Assembly: GCF_013185915.1 (NCBI RefSeq)
Contig: NZ_JAAZUH010000001.1
Location: forward strand, 992,001-1,056,000
DNA length: 64,000 bases
Origin: Stenotrophomonas bentonitica
GTDB lineage: Bacteria; Pseudomonadota; Gammaproteobacteria; Xanthomonadales; Xanthomonadaceae
Direction of reading: 5' to 3'
Of the stretch, positions 1-7,446 are shown piece after piece. Numbering within the stretch: position 1 is the stretch's first letter; each line of letters opens with the position of its first letter. Made by a program: the position numbers and the translations under genes. The notes under the pieces are model-generated. The model saw only the letters and a program-made list of their open reading frames with translations. It was not told the origin of the DNA and searched no databases.

Positions 1-450
1 CAGCGAGCTGAACTCCGGATTGGAGGGAATGTGCACGGCCAGGTGGCACAGCTGCAGTTCTTCGTTGGTCAGGCCAGTGCGTTCGCGGCCGAACACGAAG
101 GCGACCTCGCCTTCTTCTTCGGCGGCCTTGGCCAGTCCGCGCTGGGCGGCCACGGCGGGCAGCAGCTCTTCGAGCTGGACCCGGCGGGCACGGGCGGTGC
201 AGCCCAGCACCAGCCGGCAGTCAGCCACGGCTTCGGCGAGGGTGGCGACCACGGGGGCGTCGCCGAGCACGTCCTCGGCGCCGGCCGAGCGGCGGAAGGC
301 CTCTTCGTCCAGGGGTTTTTCGGGCGCGACCAGCACCAGCCGGCCCAGCCCCATGGTCTTCATGGCACGGGCGGCGGCGCCCATGTTGCCGGGGTGCTGG
401 GTGCCCACGAGGACGAAACGGATGCGGGATTGAGCGGATTCTGAAGACAT
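1..450 (-). CDS. trmJ: TrmJ tRNA 2'-O-methyltransferase, 3' end beyond the window
   Basis: The first 150 codons of a SpoU/TrmH-class (SPOUT fold) methyltransferase are present; the gene runs off the left edge. The N-terminus reads RFVLVGTQHPGNMGAAARAM, a signature of TrmJ, and FGRERTGLTNEEL near residues 127-139 is the conserved SPOUT motif 2. TrmJ methylates the ribose of nucleotide 32 in several tRNAs using S-adenosylmethionine. The ATG at 450 is the only good start; it lies 120 nt from the divergent suhB start, the usual trmJ/suhB arrangement of gammaproteobacteria. Family identity is secure; the catalytic C-terminus is not visible. Confidence 0.9.
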   Translation of the reverse strand, partial: MSSESAQSRIRFVLVGTQHPGNMGAAARAMKTMGLGRLVLVAPEKPLDEEAFRRSAGAEDVLGDAPVVATLAEAVADCRLVLGCTARARRVQLEELLPAVAAQRGLAKAAEEEGEVAFVFGRERTGLTNEELQLCHLAVHIPSNPEFSSL

Positions 451-570
451 GAACAGGCCAAACGCGAGCAGGACAGTCACAAATGGTAAACTGTGCGACC
501 GGCCTTTGCGCCGGAACCGCTCTTTTCCCCCGCCAGTACCCCATCTCTGCCTTTCCGGGAGCTTTTCGCC

Positions 571-1398
571 ATGCAGAAACCCGCCGTCACCGTCATGGTC
601 AAGGCCGCCCGCCTCGCCGGCAACGTCCTGTTGCGCAACATCAACAAGCTGGAGGCGTTGAACGTCGTCCAGAAGGGGCGCATGGACTACGCGAGTGAAG
701 TCGATGCGGATGCGGAAAAGGTCATCGTCAAGGAACTGAAGCGCGCCTACCCGGATTACGGGATCATGGCCGAAGAAAGCGGCGTGACGGCGGTGAACCG
801 TTACATGTGGGTGATCGACCCGCTGGACGGCACCAGCAACTACCTGCGTGGCTTCCCGCACTACTGCGTGTCGATCGCCCTGGTGGAAAACGGCGAGCCG
901 ATCGACGCGGTGATTTTCGACCCGCTCCGCAATGAACTGTTCACTGCCAGCCGTGGCGCCGGCGCCGTGCTGAACGACCGCCGCATCCGGGTGACCGACC
1001 GCAAGGACATGGAAGGGGCGATGATCCACACGGGCTTCGCGCCGCGCGAGCGCAGCCGCACCAGCAGCCAGCTGAAGGCGATCGACGCGCTGCTGGTGCA
1101 CGCCGAAGACGTCCGCCGCACCGGTTCGGCCGCGCTGGACCTGGCCTACGTGGCCTGCGGCCGTGCTGATGCTTATTTCGAAGCCGGCGTGAAGGCGTGG
1201 GACATCGCCGCCGGCGTACTGCTGGTCCGCGAAGCCGGTGGTCGTGTCTGCGACTTCAAGGGCGCCACCCCGGCCCGCATGGACAGCCGCGGCCCGGAAA
1301 CCCAGCAGATCGTGGCTGGCAACGTGAAGAACACCGATGTGCTGCAGAAGGTGCTGGTCAACACCGGCTATGCAGCAGAGTTCGACGCGAAGTTCTGA
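571..1398 (+). CDS. suhB: Inositol-1-monophosphatase family protein SuhB
   Basis: A 275-residue, full-length member of the Mg2+-dependent inositol monophosphatase family. Metal-ligand motifs are visible: the AEES motif (residues 67-70), IDPLDGTSN (82-90) and AWDIAAG around D210. In E. coli SuhB also joins the rRNA antitermination complex through NusA, so a role in rRNA synthesis is likely besides phosphatase activity. An in-frame upstream extension exists, but the ATG at 571 gives the family N-terminus. It diverges from trmJ and ends just before an intrinsic terminator, so it is probably monocistronic. Confidence 0.93.
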   Translation: MQKPAVTVMVKAARLAGNVLLRNINKLEALNVVQKGRMDYASEVDADAEKVIVKELKRAYPDYGIMAEESGVTAVNRYMWVIDPLDGTSNYLRGFPHYCVSIALVENGEPIDAVIFDPLRNELFTASRGAGAVLNDRRIRVTDRKDMEGAMIHTGFAPRERSRTSSQLKAIDALLVHAEDVRRTGSAALDLAYVACGRADAYFEAGVKAWDIAAGVLLVREAGGRVCDFKGATPARMDSRGPETQQIVAGNVKNTDVLQKVLVNTGYAAEFDAKF

Positions 1399-1418
1399 TC
1401 GGTTTGAAATGATCTTCC

Positions 1419-1452
1419 AACAACGGCGCCTTTGGGCGCCGTTGTTGTTTTT
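1419..1452 (+). terminator. Intrinsic terminator of suhB
   Basis: A perfect 12-bp stem (aacaacggcgcc / ggcgccgttgtt) with a 4-nt loop, followed by a T-rich run, starts 20 nt after the suhB stop codon. Confidence 0.85.
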
Positions 1453-1463
1453 GGGTCCCGCCG

Positions 1464-1485
1464 GTAGAGCCGGGCTCTGCCCGGC
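1464..1485 (+). repeat. SMAG-like GTAG REP element
   Basis: GTAG followed by the palindrome agccgggctctgcccggct. The GTAG head plus a GC-rich imperfect palindrome is the form of Stenotrophomonas SMAG elements; the same stem recurs at 9341 and 9552 and degenerately at 35206. Confidence 0.65.
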
Positions 1486-1582
1486 TGCTGGACTCTGCGC
1501 GAACAGCCGGCGCCTCAATGCCACGTGCAGGGGCGGCCGCCGGGCAGCCCCCATACATGGTCGTGTGCGGTTGGGAACGGCG

Positions 1583-1604
1583 GACACGCATGGCGTGTCA
1601 CTAC
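1583..1604 (-). repeat. SMAG-like GTAG REP element
   Basis: On the minus strand GTAG is followed by tgacacgccatgcgtgtc, a 7-bp stem (gacacgc/gcgtgtc) closed by a short loop. It lies in the gene-free 1399-1958 interval between suhB and htpX. Confidence 0.55.
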
Positions 1605-1642
1605 GCGGGTGGTCCGTCGGCGTAGTTGGGTTTCCCGTGGCC

Positions 1643-1849
1643 ACCTGCCAACTATCGGAGGGTCGGCGGGGGTGGGTTTGAGGGGGCACGAGCCGCATGG
1701 GTCGGGCGCATGCGCCCGACGGGTTGGGCAGGAGCCCAACCCCGGTCTTGCCGTGTGCGCAGGACAGCGCACACGTGCAAGCGGCGATGAGCTTACATGG
1801 ACGTACTTGCAGCGTCCCCCACAAACCCGCACCCGACGGCCCTGACCAA
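1643..1849. repeat. Dispersed inverted-repeat element, long copy
   Basis: This stretch is nearly identical to 9379-9509 except for an extra block at about 1701-1781. The outer parts form imperfect inverted arms (gggtttgaggggg at 1675-1687 against cccccacaaaccc at 1816-1828, with a gtcgg/ccgac match outside), so the element could fold as one large hairpin. The extra block is itself three consecutive hairpins: gtcgggcgcatgcgcccgac, ggttgggc/gcccaacc and a roughly 14-bp stem with a one-base bulge at 1747-1781. No convincing coding capacity is seen. It may be a non-autonomous mobile or regulatory element; copy number in the genome is unknown. Confidence 0.6.
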
Positions 1850-1867
1850 GGGGACCGCGCAGACGGC

Positions 1868-1900
1868 GGCTTTGGCTTTGGCTTTGGCTTTGGCTTTGGC
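1868..1900. repeat. Hexanucleotide microsatellite (ggcttt)5
   Basis: Five and a half perfect copies of ggcttt lie just downstream of htpX, between the dispersed repeat and the htpX terminator. Such tracts are prone to length change by slippage; here it is outside any gene. Confidence 0.9.
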
Positions 1901-1907
1901 TCCAAAC

Positions 1908-1938
1908 AAAAACGCCCGACCAACCGGCCGGGCGTCTT
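1908..1938 (-). terminator. Intrinsic terminator of htpX
   Basis: On the minus strand a GC-rich stem (acgcccggcc / ggtcgggcgt) is followed by TTTTTGTTT, about 20 nt after the htpX stop. Confidence 0.8.
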
Positions 1939-1958
1939 CAAACATCAATATCCGCGAA

Positions 1959-2831
1959 TCACGCCACAGTGCTGCTCGCAGCCTTCAGCGCAGCAATGCG
2001 CTCTTCCAGCGGTGGGTGGCTCAGGAACAGCTTCTTCGCGGTGGAACCGGCGATACCGAACGCAGCGATCTGGGTCGGCAGCGTGCTTTGGCCGTGGTTG
2101 AGCTTCAGGCGCTCCAGCGCCGCGATCATCTTCTGGCGGCCCGCCAGGTGCGCACCGCCCGCGTCTGCACGGAATTCGCGGTGGCGCGAGAACCACATGG
2201 CGATCATGGTGGCGAACAGGCCGAACACCATTTCCAGCAGGAACACGATGATGAAGTACGCGAAGCCACGACCGCCGCCCTCGCGGTTGCCCGACAACGC
2301 GCTGTCGACGATGCCGCCCACAATGCGCGCCGCAACGATCACGAACGTATTGAGCACGCCCTGCAGCAGCGCCATCGTGATCATGTCGCCATTGGCAACG
2401 TGCGCGATCTCGTGGCCCAGCACCGCCTCGGCCTCGTCCTCGCTCATGTTGTGCAGCAGGCCCGTGGACACCGCCACCAGCGCATTGTTGCGGTTCGCAC
2501 CGGTCGCGAACGCATTGATTTCCGGACCGTCATAGACCGCCACTTCCGGCATCCCGATGCCCGCCTCGCGCGCCTGGCGCTCCACCGTCGCCAGCAACCA
2601 ACGCTCGGTCTGGTTGCGCGGCTCCTTGATGACTACCGCACCCGTCGAGCGCTTGGCCATCCACTTCGACATCAGCAGCGAGATCAGCGAACCGCCGAAG
2701 CCCAGGATCGCACCGAACACCAGCAGACCGCTCATCTGGGTGGGATTGACGCCCAACAGTCGCATCACCAGGCTGGCCAGGAGCAGCACAGCAAAGTTGG
2801 TGGCGAGGAAGAGTGCAATACGGCTGAACAT
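1959..2831 (-). CDS. htpX: HtpX, inner-membrane M48 metalloprotease
   Basis: A 290-residue integral-membrane zinc protease of normal family length. Two N-terminal transmembrane segments (about residues 4-26 and 33-54) precede the catalytic HEIAH motif at 140-144; two more hydrophobic stretches (about 155-175 and 190-212) flank the third zinc ligand region, REFRAD around E219. HtpX degrades misfolded membrane proteins and acts alongside FtsH, usually under envelope-stress control. It diverges from gluQ across 92 bp and has its own terminator. Confidence 0.93.
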   Translation of the reverse strand: MFSRIALFLATNFAVLLLASLVMRLLGVNPTQMSGLLVFGAILGFGGSLISLLMSKWMAKRSTGAVVIKEPRNQTERWLLATVERQAREAGIGMPEVAVYDGPEINAFATGANRNNALVAVSTGLLHNMSEDEAEAVLGHEIAHVANGDMITMALLQGVLNTFVIVAARIVGGIVDSALSGNREGGGRGFAYFIIVFLLEMVFGLFATMIAMWFSRHREFRADAGGAHLAGRQKMIAALERLKLNHGQSTLPTQIAAFGIAGSTAKKLFLSHPPLEERIAALKAASSTVA

Positions 2832-2923
2832 GGCAGAGGCTGCTTGTATGTAGGGGTTATCCGCAAATCTGCGGGGACTTCAGGTTGAATTCAAGCCACA
2901 ACCTGACCGACGATTCATAGTTC

Positions 2924-3808
2924 ATGTCCATGACTGCCTACCGAGGGCGTTTCGCCCCCTCCCCCACCGGCCCCCTCCACGCCGGCTCTTTGCTGGCCGC
3001 ATTCGGCAGTTGGCTGCTCGCCCGCCATGCCGGCGGCCGCTGGGCCGTCCGCATTGAAGACATCGATCCACCCCGAACCGTCCCCGGCGCCATCGGCCAG
3101 CAACTGACTGCACTTGCCGCGTTCGGGCTGGCCAGCGACGACCCCATCGTCCACCAGAGCCAGCGTGATGCCCTGTACCAGGCCGCCCTCGACCGGCTGC
3201 TGGCCGAGGACAAGGCTTTCCCCTGTCACTGCAGCCGCACCGACCTGGCCGACCAGCATGGCATCCACCATTACTGCGTTGGACGTACGGAGCGGGCCCG
3301 ACCGGCCATCCGCCTGCGCGTCCCGCCCGGCAGCCTCGTCACCTTTCAGGACGGCCTGCGCGGCCCGATTCAGCAGGACGTGCATGCCGACGTCGGCGAC
3401 TTCGTCCTGCGCCGCGCCGACGGCTACTGGGCCTACCAGCTCGCCGTCGTCGTCGACGACGCCGACCAGCGCATCACCGACGTCGTCCGCGGCGCCGACC
3501 TGCTCGACTCCACCGCCCGCCAGATCCTGCTCCAGCAGGCCCTCGGCCTGCCCACCCCGCACTACCTGCACCTGCCCCTGCTGCTCGAGCCCGACGGCCA
3601 CAAGCTGTCCAAATCCGACGCCGCCCGCCCGGTCGACCCGCATGCCCCCGTGCCCGCCCTGCAGCAGGCCTGGGCCCAGCTCGGCCAGGACCCCGCCGTG
3701 CTGGCCCGCGTTTCCGACGTCCCCGCCCTGCTCGACCGCGCCCGCGCCGGCTTCGACCCCGCGCGTTTGCCACCGGGCGACATCCGACTCGCCGCAGACC
3801 CCGCCTGA
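2924..3808 (+). CDS. gluQ: Glutamyl-Q tRNA(Asp) synthetase
   Basis: A 294-residue protein resembling the catalytic half of glutamyl-tRNA synthetase without an anticodon-binding domain, the definition of GluQ (YadB). The HIGH-type motif appears as [13 protein letters not shown] (residues 14-26) and the KMSKS-type loop as GHKLSKSD; cysteines at CHC and further on fit the zinc site. The enzyme loads glutamate onto queuosine in tRNA-Asp. queG, which makes queuosine, is 9 kb away in the same window. A second in-frame ATG six bases downstream (2930) is an equally possible start. Confidence 0.9.
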   Translation: MSMTAYRGRFAPSPTGPLHAGSLLAAFGSWLLARHAGGRWAVRIEDIDPPRTVPGAIGQQLTALAAFGLASDDPIVHQSQRDALYQAALDRLLAEDKAFPCHCSRTDLADQHGIHHYCVGRTERARPAIRLRVPPGSLVTFQDGLRGPIQQDVHADVGDFVLRRADGYWAYQLAVVVDDADQRITDVVRGADLLDSTARQILLQQALGLPTPHYLHLPLLLEPDGHKLSKSDAARPVDPHAPVPALQQAWAQLGQDPAVLARVSDVPALLDRARAGFDPARLPPGDIRLAADPA

Positions 3809-3876
3809 GCCGCCCCCTTTTTCGCCGTGATGTTGCAGAATCGCTTTCCCCCCTGCTGGTCCCGGAGTAGCTGCTC

Positions 3877-4617
3877 ATGACATCTCGCGTCGCACTGGTC
3901 ACCGGTGGTACCGGCGGTATCGGTTCCGCCATCTGCCAACGTCTGGCCGACCAGGGCCATCGGGTTGCCACCAACTACCGCGACGAAGCCAAGGCCCTGG
4001 CCTGGCGCGAGCGCATGCTGGCGAAGGGCTGCGATGTGGCGATCTTCCCCGGCGACGTGTCTGACCCGGACACCGCCGAGAAGATGGTGCACGACGTCGA
4101 AGCCGCGCTCGGCCCGGTCGAGATCCTGGTCAACAACGCCGGCATCACCCGCGACACCACCTTCCACCGCATGCGTGCCGACCAATGGCACGACGTGATC
4201 AACACCAACCTCAACTCGGTGTTCAACGTCACCCGCCCGGTCATCGAAGGCATGCGCCGCCGCGGCTGGGGCCGCGTAATCCAGATCAGCTCCATCAACG
4301 GCCTCAAGGGCCAGTACGGCCAGGCCAACTACGCCGCCGCCAAGGCCGGCATGCACGGCTTCACCATCTCGCTGGCACGCGAGAATGCCGGCTTCGGCAT
4401 CACCGTCAACACCATTTCCCCCGGCTACGTCGCCACCGACATGGTCATGGCCGTGCCCGACGAAGTCCGCGCCAAGATCATCGCCGACATCCCCACCGGC
4501 CGCCTCGGCAAGCCCGAGGAAATCGCGTACGCGGTAGCGTTCCTGGTCGCCGAAGAAGCCGCCTGGATCACCGGTTCGAATCTCGACATCAACGGTGGAC
4601 ATCACATGGGTTGGTAA
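3877..4617 (+). CDS. phbB: Acetoacetyl-CoA reductase (short-chain dehydrogenase)
   Basis: A 246-residue classical SDR. The NADP-binding TGGTGGIG motif (residues 9-16), NNAG, the catalytic serine in ISSING and the YxxxK pair in NYAAAKAG are all present; the C-terminus GGHHMGW is typical of PhaB/PhbB. It reduces acetoacetyl-CoA to 3-hydroxybutyryl-CoA for polyhydroxybutyrate synthesis. The PHB regulator phaR lies downstream on the same strand, supporting this role over FabG, though no PHA synthase or thiolase is in view. Confidence 0.88.
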   Translation: MTSRVALVTGGTGGIGSAICQRLADQGHRVATNYRDEAKALAWRERMLAKGCDVAIFPGDVSDPDTAEKMVHDVEAALGPVEILVNNAGITRDTTFHRMRADQWHDVINTNLNSVFNVTRPVIEGMRRRGWGRVIQISSINGLKGQYGQANYAAAKAGMHGFTISLARENAGFGITVNTISPGYVATDMVMAVPDEVRAKIIADIPTGRLGKPEEIAYAVAFLVAEEAAWITGSNLDINGGHHMGW

Positions 4618-4653
4618 CGGTTACAACACCGTTTTCGCCCATCAACCCGAGGA

Positions 4654-4675
4654 GCCGGCCGGCGGCCGGCACTAC
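4654..4675 (-). repeat. Canonical SMAG/REP element
   Basis: The minus strand reads GTAGTGCCGGCC followed by the complementary arm GGCCGGC. This is the closest match in the window to the published S. maltophilia SMAG consensus. Confidence 0.75.
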
Positions 4676-4721
4676 GGATTTCTGCGGTTTTTCAATGAAT
4701 TAACTCTTCCTCCCTCTGGAG

Positions 4722-4772
4722 GAGAGCCCCCTTTTTGTTAAAGGGGGCGCGGCGAAGCCGCGGGGATAAGGA
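4722..4772. repeat. Two-hairpin element, copy A
   Basis: Hairpin 1 is cccccttt/aaagggggg-type (4727-4734 with 4740-4747, loop ttgtt); hairpin 2 is cgcggc-gaa-gccgcg (4748-4762), followed by a conserved ggggataagga tail. A second copy lies at 39566-39612, where hairpin 2 has a different but still fully paired stem, suggesting selection for structure. Confidence 0.6.
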
Positions 4773-4790
4773 AACATACCGAGGGGGCCC

Positions 4791-4866
4791 ACGTTTTGCT
4801 GCGCAAAACGTCGGCAGTGCAGCATTGCCGCAGGCAATGCTGCAGTTCATGCTGCGCAGCATGAAG
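4791..4866. repeat. Three consecutive palindromes upstream of phaR
   Basis: Three separate hairpins stand head to tail: acgttttgc-tgc-gcaaaacgt (4791-4811), gcagcattgcc-gca-ggcaatgctgc arms (4819-4843) and ttcatgctgcgcagcatgaa (4847-4866). They end 83 nt before the phaR start and so fall in its leader or promoter. The stems share no sequence identity beyond the GC-rich centre. They may form an attenuator-like RNA or be a repeat relic. Confidence 0.6.
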
Positions 4867-4949
4867 AATTCAATAGGATGACCAAAGGAGGTTGCAACCG
4901 GTGCTGCGCTGCGCCATGCTGCGCGCCTACGCTTGCGAGTGATTGCTTC

Positions 4950-5474
4950 ATGGCTGCGAACCGCATCATCAAGAAGTATCCCAACCGCCGTCTCTACGAC
5001 ACCGAAATTTCCAGCTACATCACCATCGAGGACGTGCGCCAGCTGATCCTGGACGGTGAAGACTTCGAGGTCCGCGACGCCAAAAGCGGCGACGACCTGA
5101 CCCGTTCCGTCCTGCTGCAGATCATTGCCGACCAGGAACAGGACGGCGAGCCGATGCTCTCCACCCAGCTGCTCAGCCAGCTGATCCGCTTCTATGGCGA
5201 TTCCCTGCAGGGCTTCATGGGCAACTACCTGGAGCGCAGCATGCAGGTGTTCCTGGACCAGCAGCAGCAGTTCCGCCAGCAGATGGGCAACCTGCTCGGC
5301 CAGACCCCGTGGGCGATGATGAACCAGCTCACCGAACGCAACCTCGAACTCTGGCAGGACTTCCAGCGCAACATGGGTGGCGGCTTCGGCCCGCGCCCGC
5401 CGGGCACCTCCACCGGCACCTCCACCGGCACCGGCAAGCCCGAGGCCCCGGCCACCGGCAAGACCCGCCGCTGA
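4950..5474 (+). CDS. phaR: PhaR, polyhydroxyalkanoate synthesis repressor
   Basis: A 174-residue protein whose N-terminus (ANRIIKKYPNRRLYDTEISS, residues 3-22) is the PHB/PHA accumulation regulator DNA-binding domain; a second PHB_acc domain follows to about residue 105. The C-terminus is glutamine-rich, then low complexity with repeated GTST. PhaR represses phasin and its own gene and is released by binding PHA granules. An in-frame extension begins at 4878, but MAANRIIKKYPN is the family start. It follows phbB, separated by 330 bp of repeats. Confidence 0.9.
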   Translation: MAANRIIKKYPNRRLYDTEISSYITIEDVRQLILDGEDFEVRDAKSGDDLTRSVLLQIIADQEQDGEPMLSTQLLSQLIRFYGDSLQGFMGNYLERSMQVFLDQQQQFRQQMGNLLGQTPWAMMNQLTERNLELWQDFQRNMGGGFGPRPPGTSTGTSTGTGKPEAPATGKTRR

Positions 5475-5488
5475 TCCACGGGCGGCAC

Positions 5489-5526
5489 CAAAAAAAAGGC
5501 GCAGCCCCCGGGCCGCGCCTTTTTTC
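5489..5526. terminator. Bidirectional intrinsic terminator between phaR and the GumN-like gene
   Basis: An A-run, a GC stem (aggcgc...gcgcct) and a T-run lie between two convergent genes, so the hairpin can serve both strands. Confidence 0.85.
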
Positions 5527-5543
5527 GTTTCAGGCTGAAGGGT

Positions 5544-6497
5544 TCAGCGCTTGGACTTCGGCTTCGCACAGCCGCTGCAGACCCGCTCCACCTGGTAGCC
5601 CCGGGCGCGCAGCTTTTCGACCACGCCGTCCTCGCCCAGCAGGTGCAGCGTGCCCACCACCACCAGCGTGCCGCCCTGCCCGGCCTTGAGCTGCTGTTCC
5701 AGCTTCGGCACCCAGGCGTCGTTGCGGTCGGTGTTGATGCGCTTGTACAGCTGCGGGTATTCGCCGCGCATCTCCGCGGCCATCGAGGTCCACAGCAGCT
5801 TGTCGTCGCCGCGACGCCACGCGTCATGCAGCTTGCGGCCTTCCGCGTCGGCCTGGTCGGCCTGGTCCAGCGCCTCGGCCACCATCTGCTGCTGTTCCTG
5901 CAGCGACATGCCCGACAGGACCGCCACCTGGGTGTCGATGTCTTCCAGCCCGCTGGTCGGCTTGCCGGCGTCGGCAGCGCGGGCCATGAAATGGCGGTCC
6001 AGGCCCAGCTCCGGGTCCAGCCCCATCTTGGTGAACTGCGACAGGGTGATGGTCAGGCCCACGAACCACGGCTTCATGCCCTGCAGCTGGGCCAGCGGCA
6101 GTTTGTTGTCGGCCGCGTACTTCTGCAGCTTGGTCCAGGTCGCTGCGTCCAGGTCACGCTTCAGCTCGCTGCCATCGGTGCGCATCGCCGCCTGCAGCAT
6201 CTTGCGGGTCAGGTCCGGCGACTGCATGTCCTGCGGCGAGAGTTCGAACACCACCCGCTTCGACGCCGCGAAGGCCTGGTCCACGTCGGCCGCCAGCGGA
6301 TAGTCCTCGGCGCGCAGCAGGTGGAACGAGCCCAGCAGGTACAGGCGGCTGTCGCCCGGGCCGGTCACCTTCCACAGCAGCGGCACCGGCGCGGTCGACG
6401 CGGCCGAGGTCGTGGCCGGCGCGGCGCTGGCCGCGGTGCCCAGCAGCAGGCCGGTGGCAAGCAGCAGCGGTGCAGCCAGTCGCTTCAACATCATCAT
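5544..6497 (-). CDS. TraB/GumN family secreted protein
   Basis: A 317-residue protein with a clear signal peptide (MMMLKRLAAPLLLATGLLLG, cleavage near ASA). The TraB/GumN fold signatures GSFHLL (early) and GTLHLLGEDGVVEKL (late), each with an essential-looking histidine, are both visible. The mature protein ends in a CSGC motif. Family members are related to the metal-dependent TIKI proteases, but the bacterial role is unproven; the name GumN comes from the Xanthomonas gum cluster and no other gum genes are here. Last gene of the mutL-DUF1684 run, 2 nt after its neighbour. Three ATGs in a row make the start uncertain by two codons. Confidence 0.8.
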   Translation of the reverse strand: MMMLKRLAAPLLLATGLLLGTAASAAPATTSAASTAPVPLLWKVTGPGDSRLYLLGSFHLLRAEDYPLAADVDQAFAASKRVVFELSPQDMQSPDLTRKMLQAAMRTDGSELKRDLDAATWTKLQKYAADNKLPLAQLQGMKPWFVGLTITLSQFTKMGLDPELGLDRHFMARAADAGKPTSGLEDIDTQVAVLSGMSLQEQQQMVAEALDQADQADAEGRKLHDAWRRGDDKLLWTSMAAEMRGEYPQLYKRINTDRNDAWVPKLEQQLKAGQGGTLVVVGTLHLLGEDGVVEKLRARGYQVERVCSGCAKPKSKR

Positions 6498-6499
6498 GG

Positions 6500-7435
6500 T
6501 CAAGCCCCTCCCTGGGGCGGGTGATAGGCCTGCTCGCCCGCCTCGACCCGCAGGTCCAGGCGGTTTTCCGGCGGTGTCAGCGGGCACGTGGCGAACGGCG
6601 TGAACGCACACGGCGGGTTGTAGGCATGGTTGAAATCGATCACCACGTTGCCGCTGGCGTCCGGCGCCGGCAGGTCCAGGTAGCGCCCGGCCGGATAGCT
6701 GCCGTGGCCGCTGGTGCGGTCGCCGAAGATCACGAACAGCTCGCGGCCCGGCTCGCCCAGCGCTTCCAGCCGCCAGGTCTTGCCGTCGCGCTCGAACTCC
6801 AGCGCGCCGGCATTGGGCATGTCGGTGGTGAGCCCGGTGATGTCCACGATCGGCAGGGTCTTGCCGACCGGGTGCGGCACGAAGCGCGCGGTAACCCGCC
6901 AGTCCGGACCGCCCGGCCAGTAGTCCAGGCCGGTGAAGCCACTGCGCGAGTATGCATCGGCATGCTTCACGCGCAGCGCGAAGCGCTCGCCGCGATGGAT
7001 CAGGCTGAGCTGGCCCTTGCCGTCGTCGAAGGCAATCTTCGTGGGCGTGGCATCGCGGTCGCTGTAGAAGCGGATGCGGCCGGTCAGCGGCTTGCCGTCC
7101 ACGCTCAGCGCCACGCCACGCTCAGGCGTGAAGGTGACCGTATCGCCGTTGCGCGCCACCATGCCCAGTTTGGCCGGGCCGACCGCCAGGCGGATGCCGC
7201 TGCCCGGGCCGCTGCCGATGTAATGCGCCTTGTGTTCCAGCCAGTGCAGACCGACCAGGCTGGTCCAGCCATCGGGCGCGTGCAGTTCGTTGTAGCGCTG
7301 CAGGCGCCACTGCTGCTGTTCGGCCGCGAATGCCGGATCCACCGCCGCCTTGACCGGCGCAGCCTCCTTGTCGCCGCAGCCTGCCAGGCCCAGCGCCAGC
7401 AGTGCCGCGCCGAGTCCCCATCCCCAGATACGCAT
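6500..7435 (-). CDS. DUF1684 lipoprotein
   Basis: A 311-residue protein with a lipobox (LALGLAGC, cysteine near residue 20) so probably anchored in the envelope. The DUF1684 core is recognisable from LVGLHWLEHKAHYIGSGPGS and the C-terminal DFNHAYNPPCAFTPFATCPLTPPENR segment with three conserved cysteines or histidines. The biochemical function of DUF1684 is unknown. It starts 11 nt after mutL and abuts the GumN-like gene, so the three are probably cotranscribed. The start is the ATG directly before the signal peptide rather than an in-frame upstream ATG inside mutL. Confidence 0.8.
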   Translation of the reverse strand: MRIWGWGLGAALLALGLAGCGDKEAAPVKAAVDPAFAAEQQQWRLQRYNELHAPDGWTSLVGLHWLEHKAHYIGSGPGSGIRLAVGPAKLGMVARNGDTVTFTPERGVALSVDGKPLTGRIRFYSDRDATPTKIAFDDGKGQLSLIHRGERFALRVKHADAYSRSGFTGLDYWPGGPDWRVTARFVPHPVGKTLPIVDITGLTTDMPNAGALEFERDGKTWRLEALGEPGRELFVIFGDRTSGHGSYPAGRYLDLPAPDASGNVVIDFNHAYNPPCAFTPFATCPLTPPENRLDLRVEAGEQAYHPPQGGA

Positions 7436-7446
7436 CGTGCTCCCCT

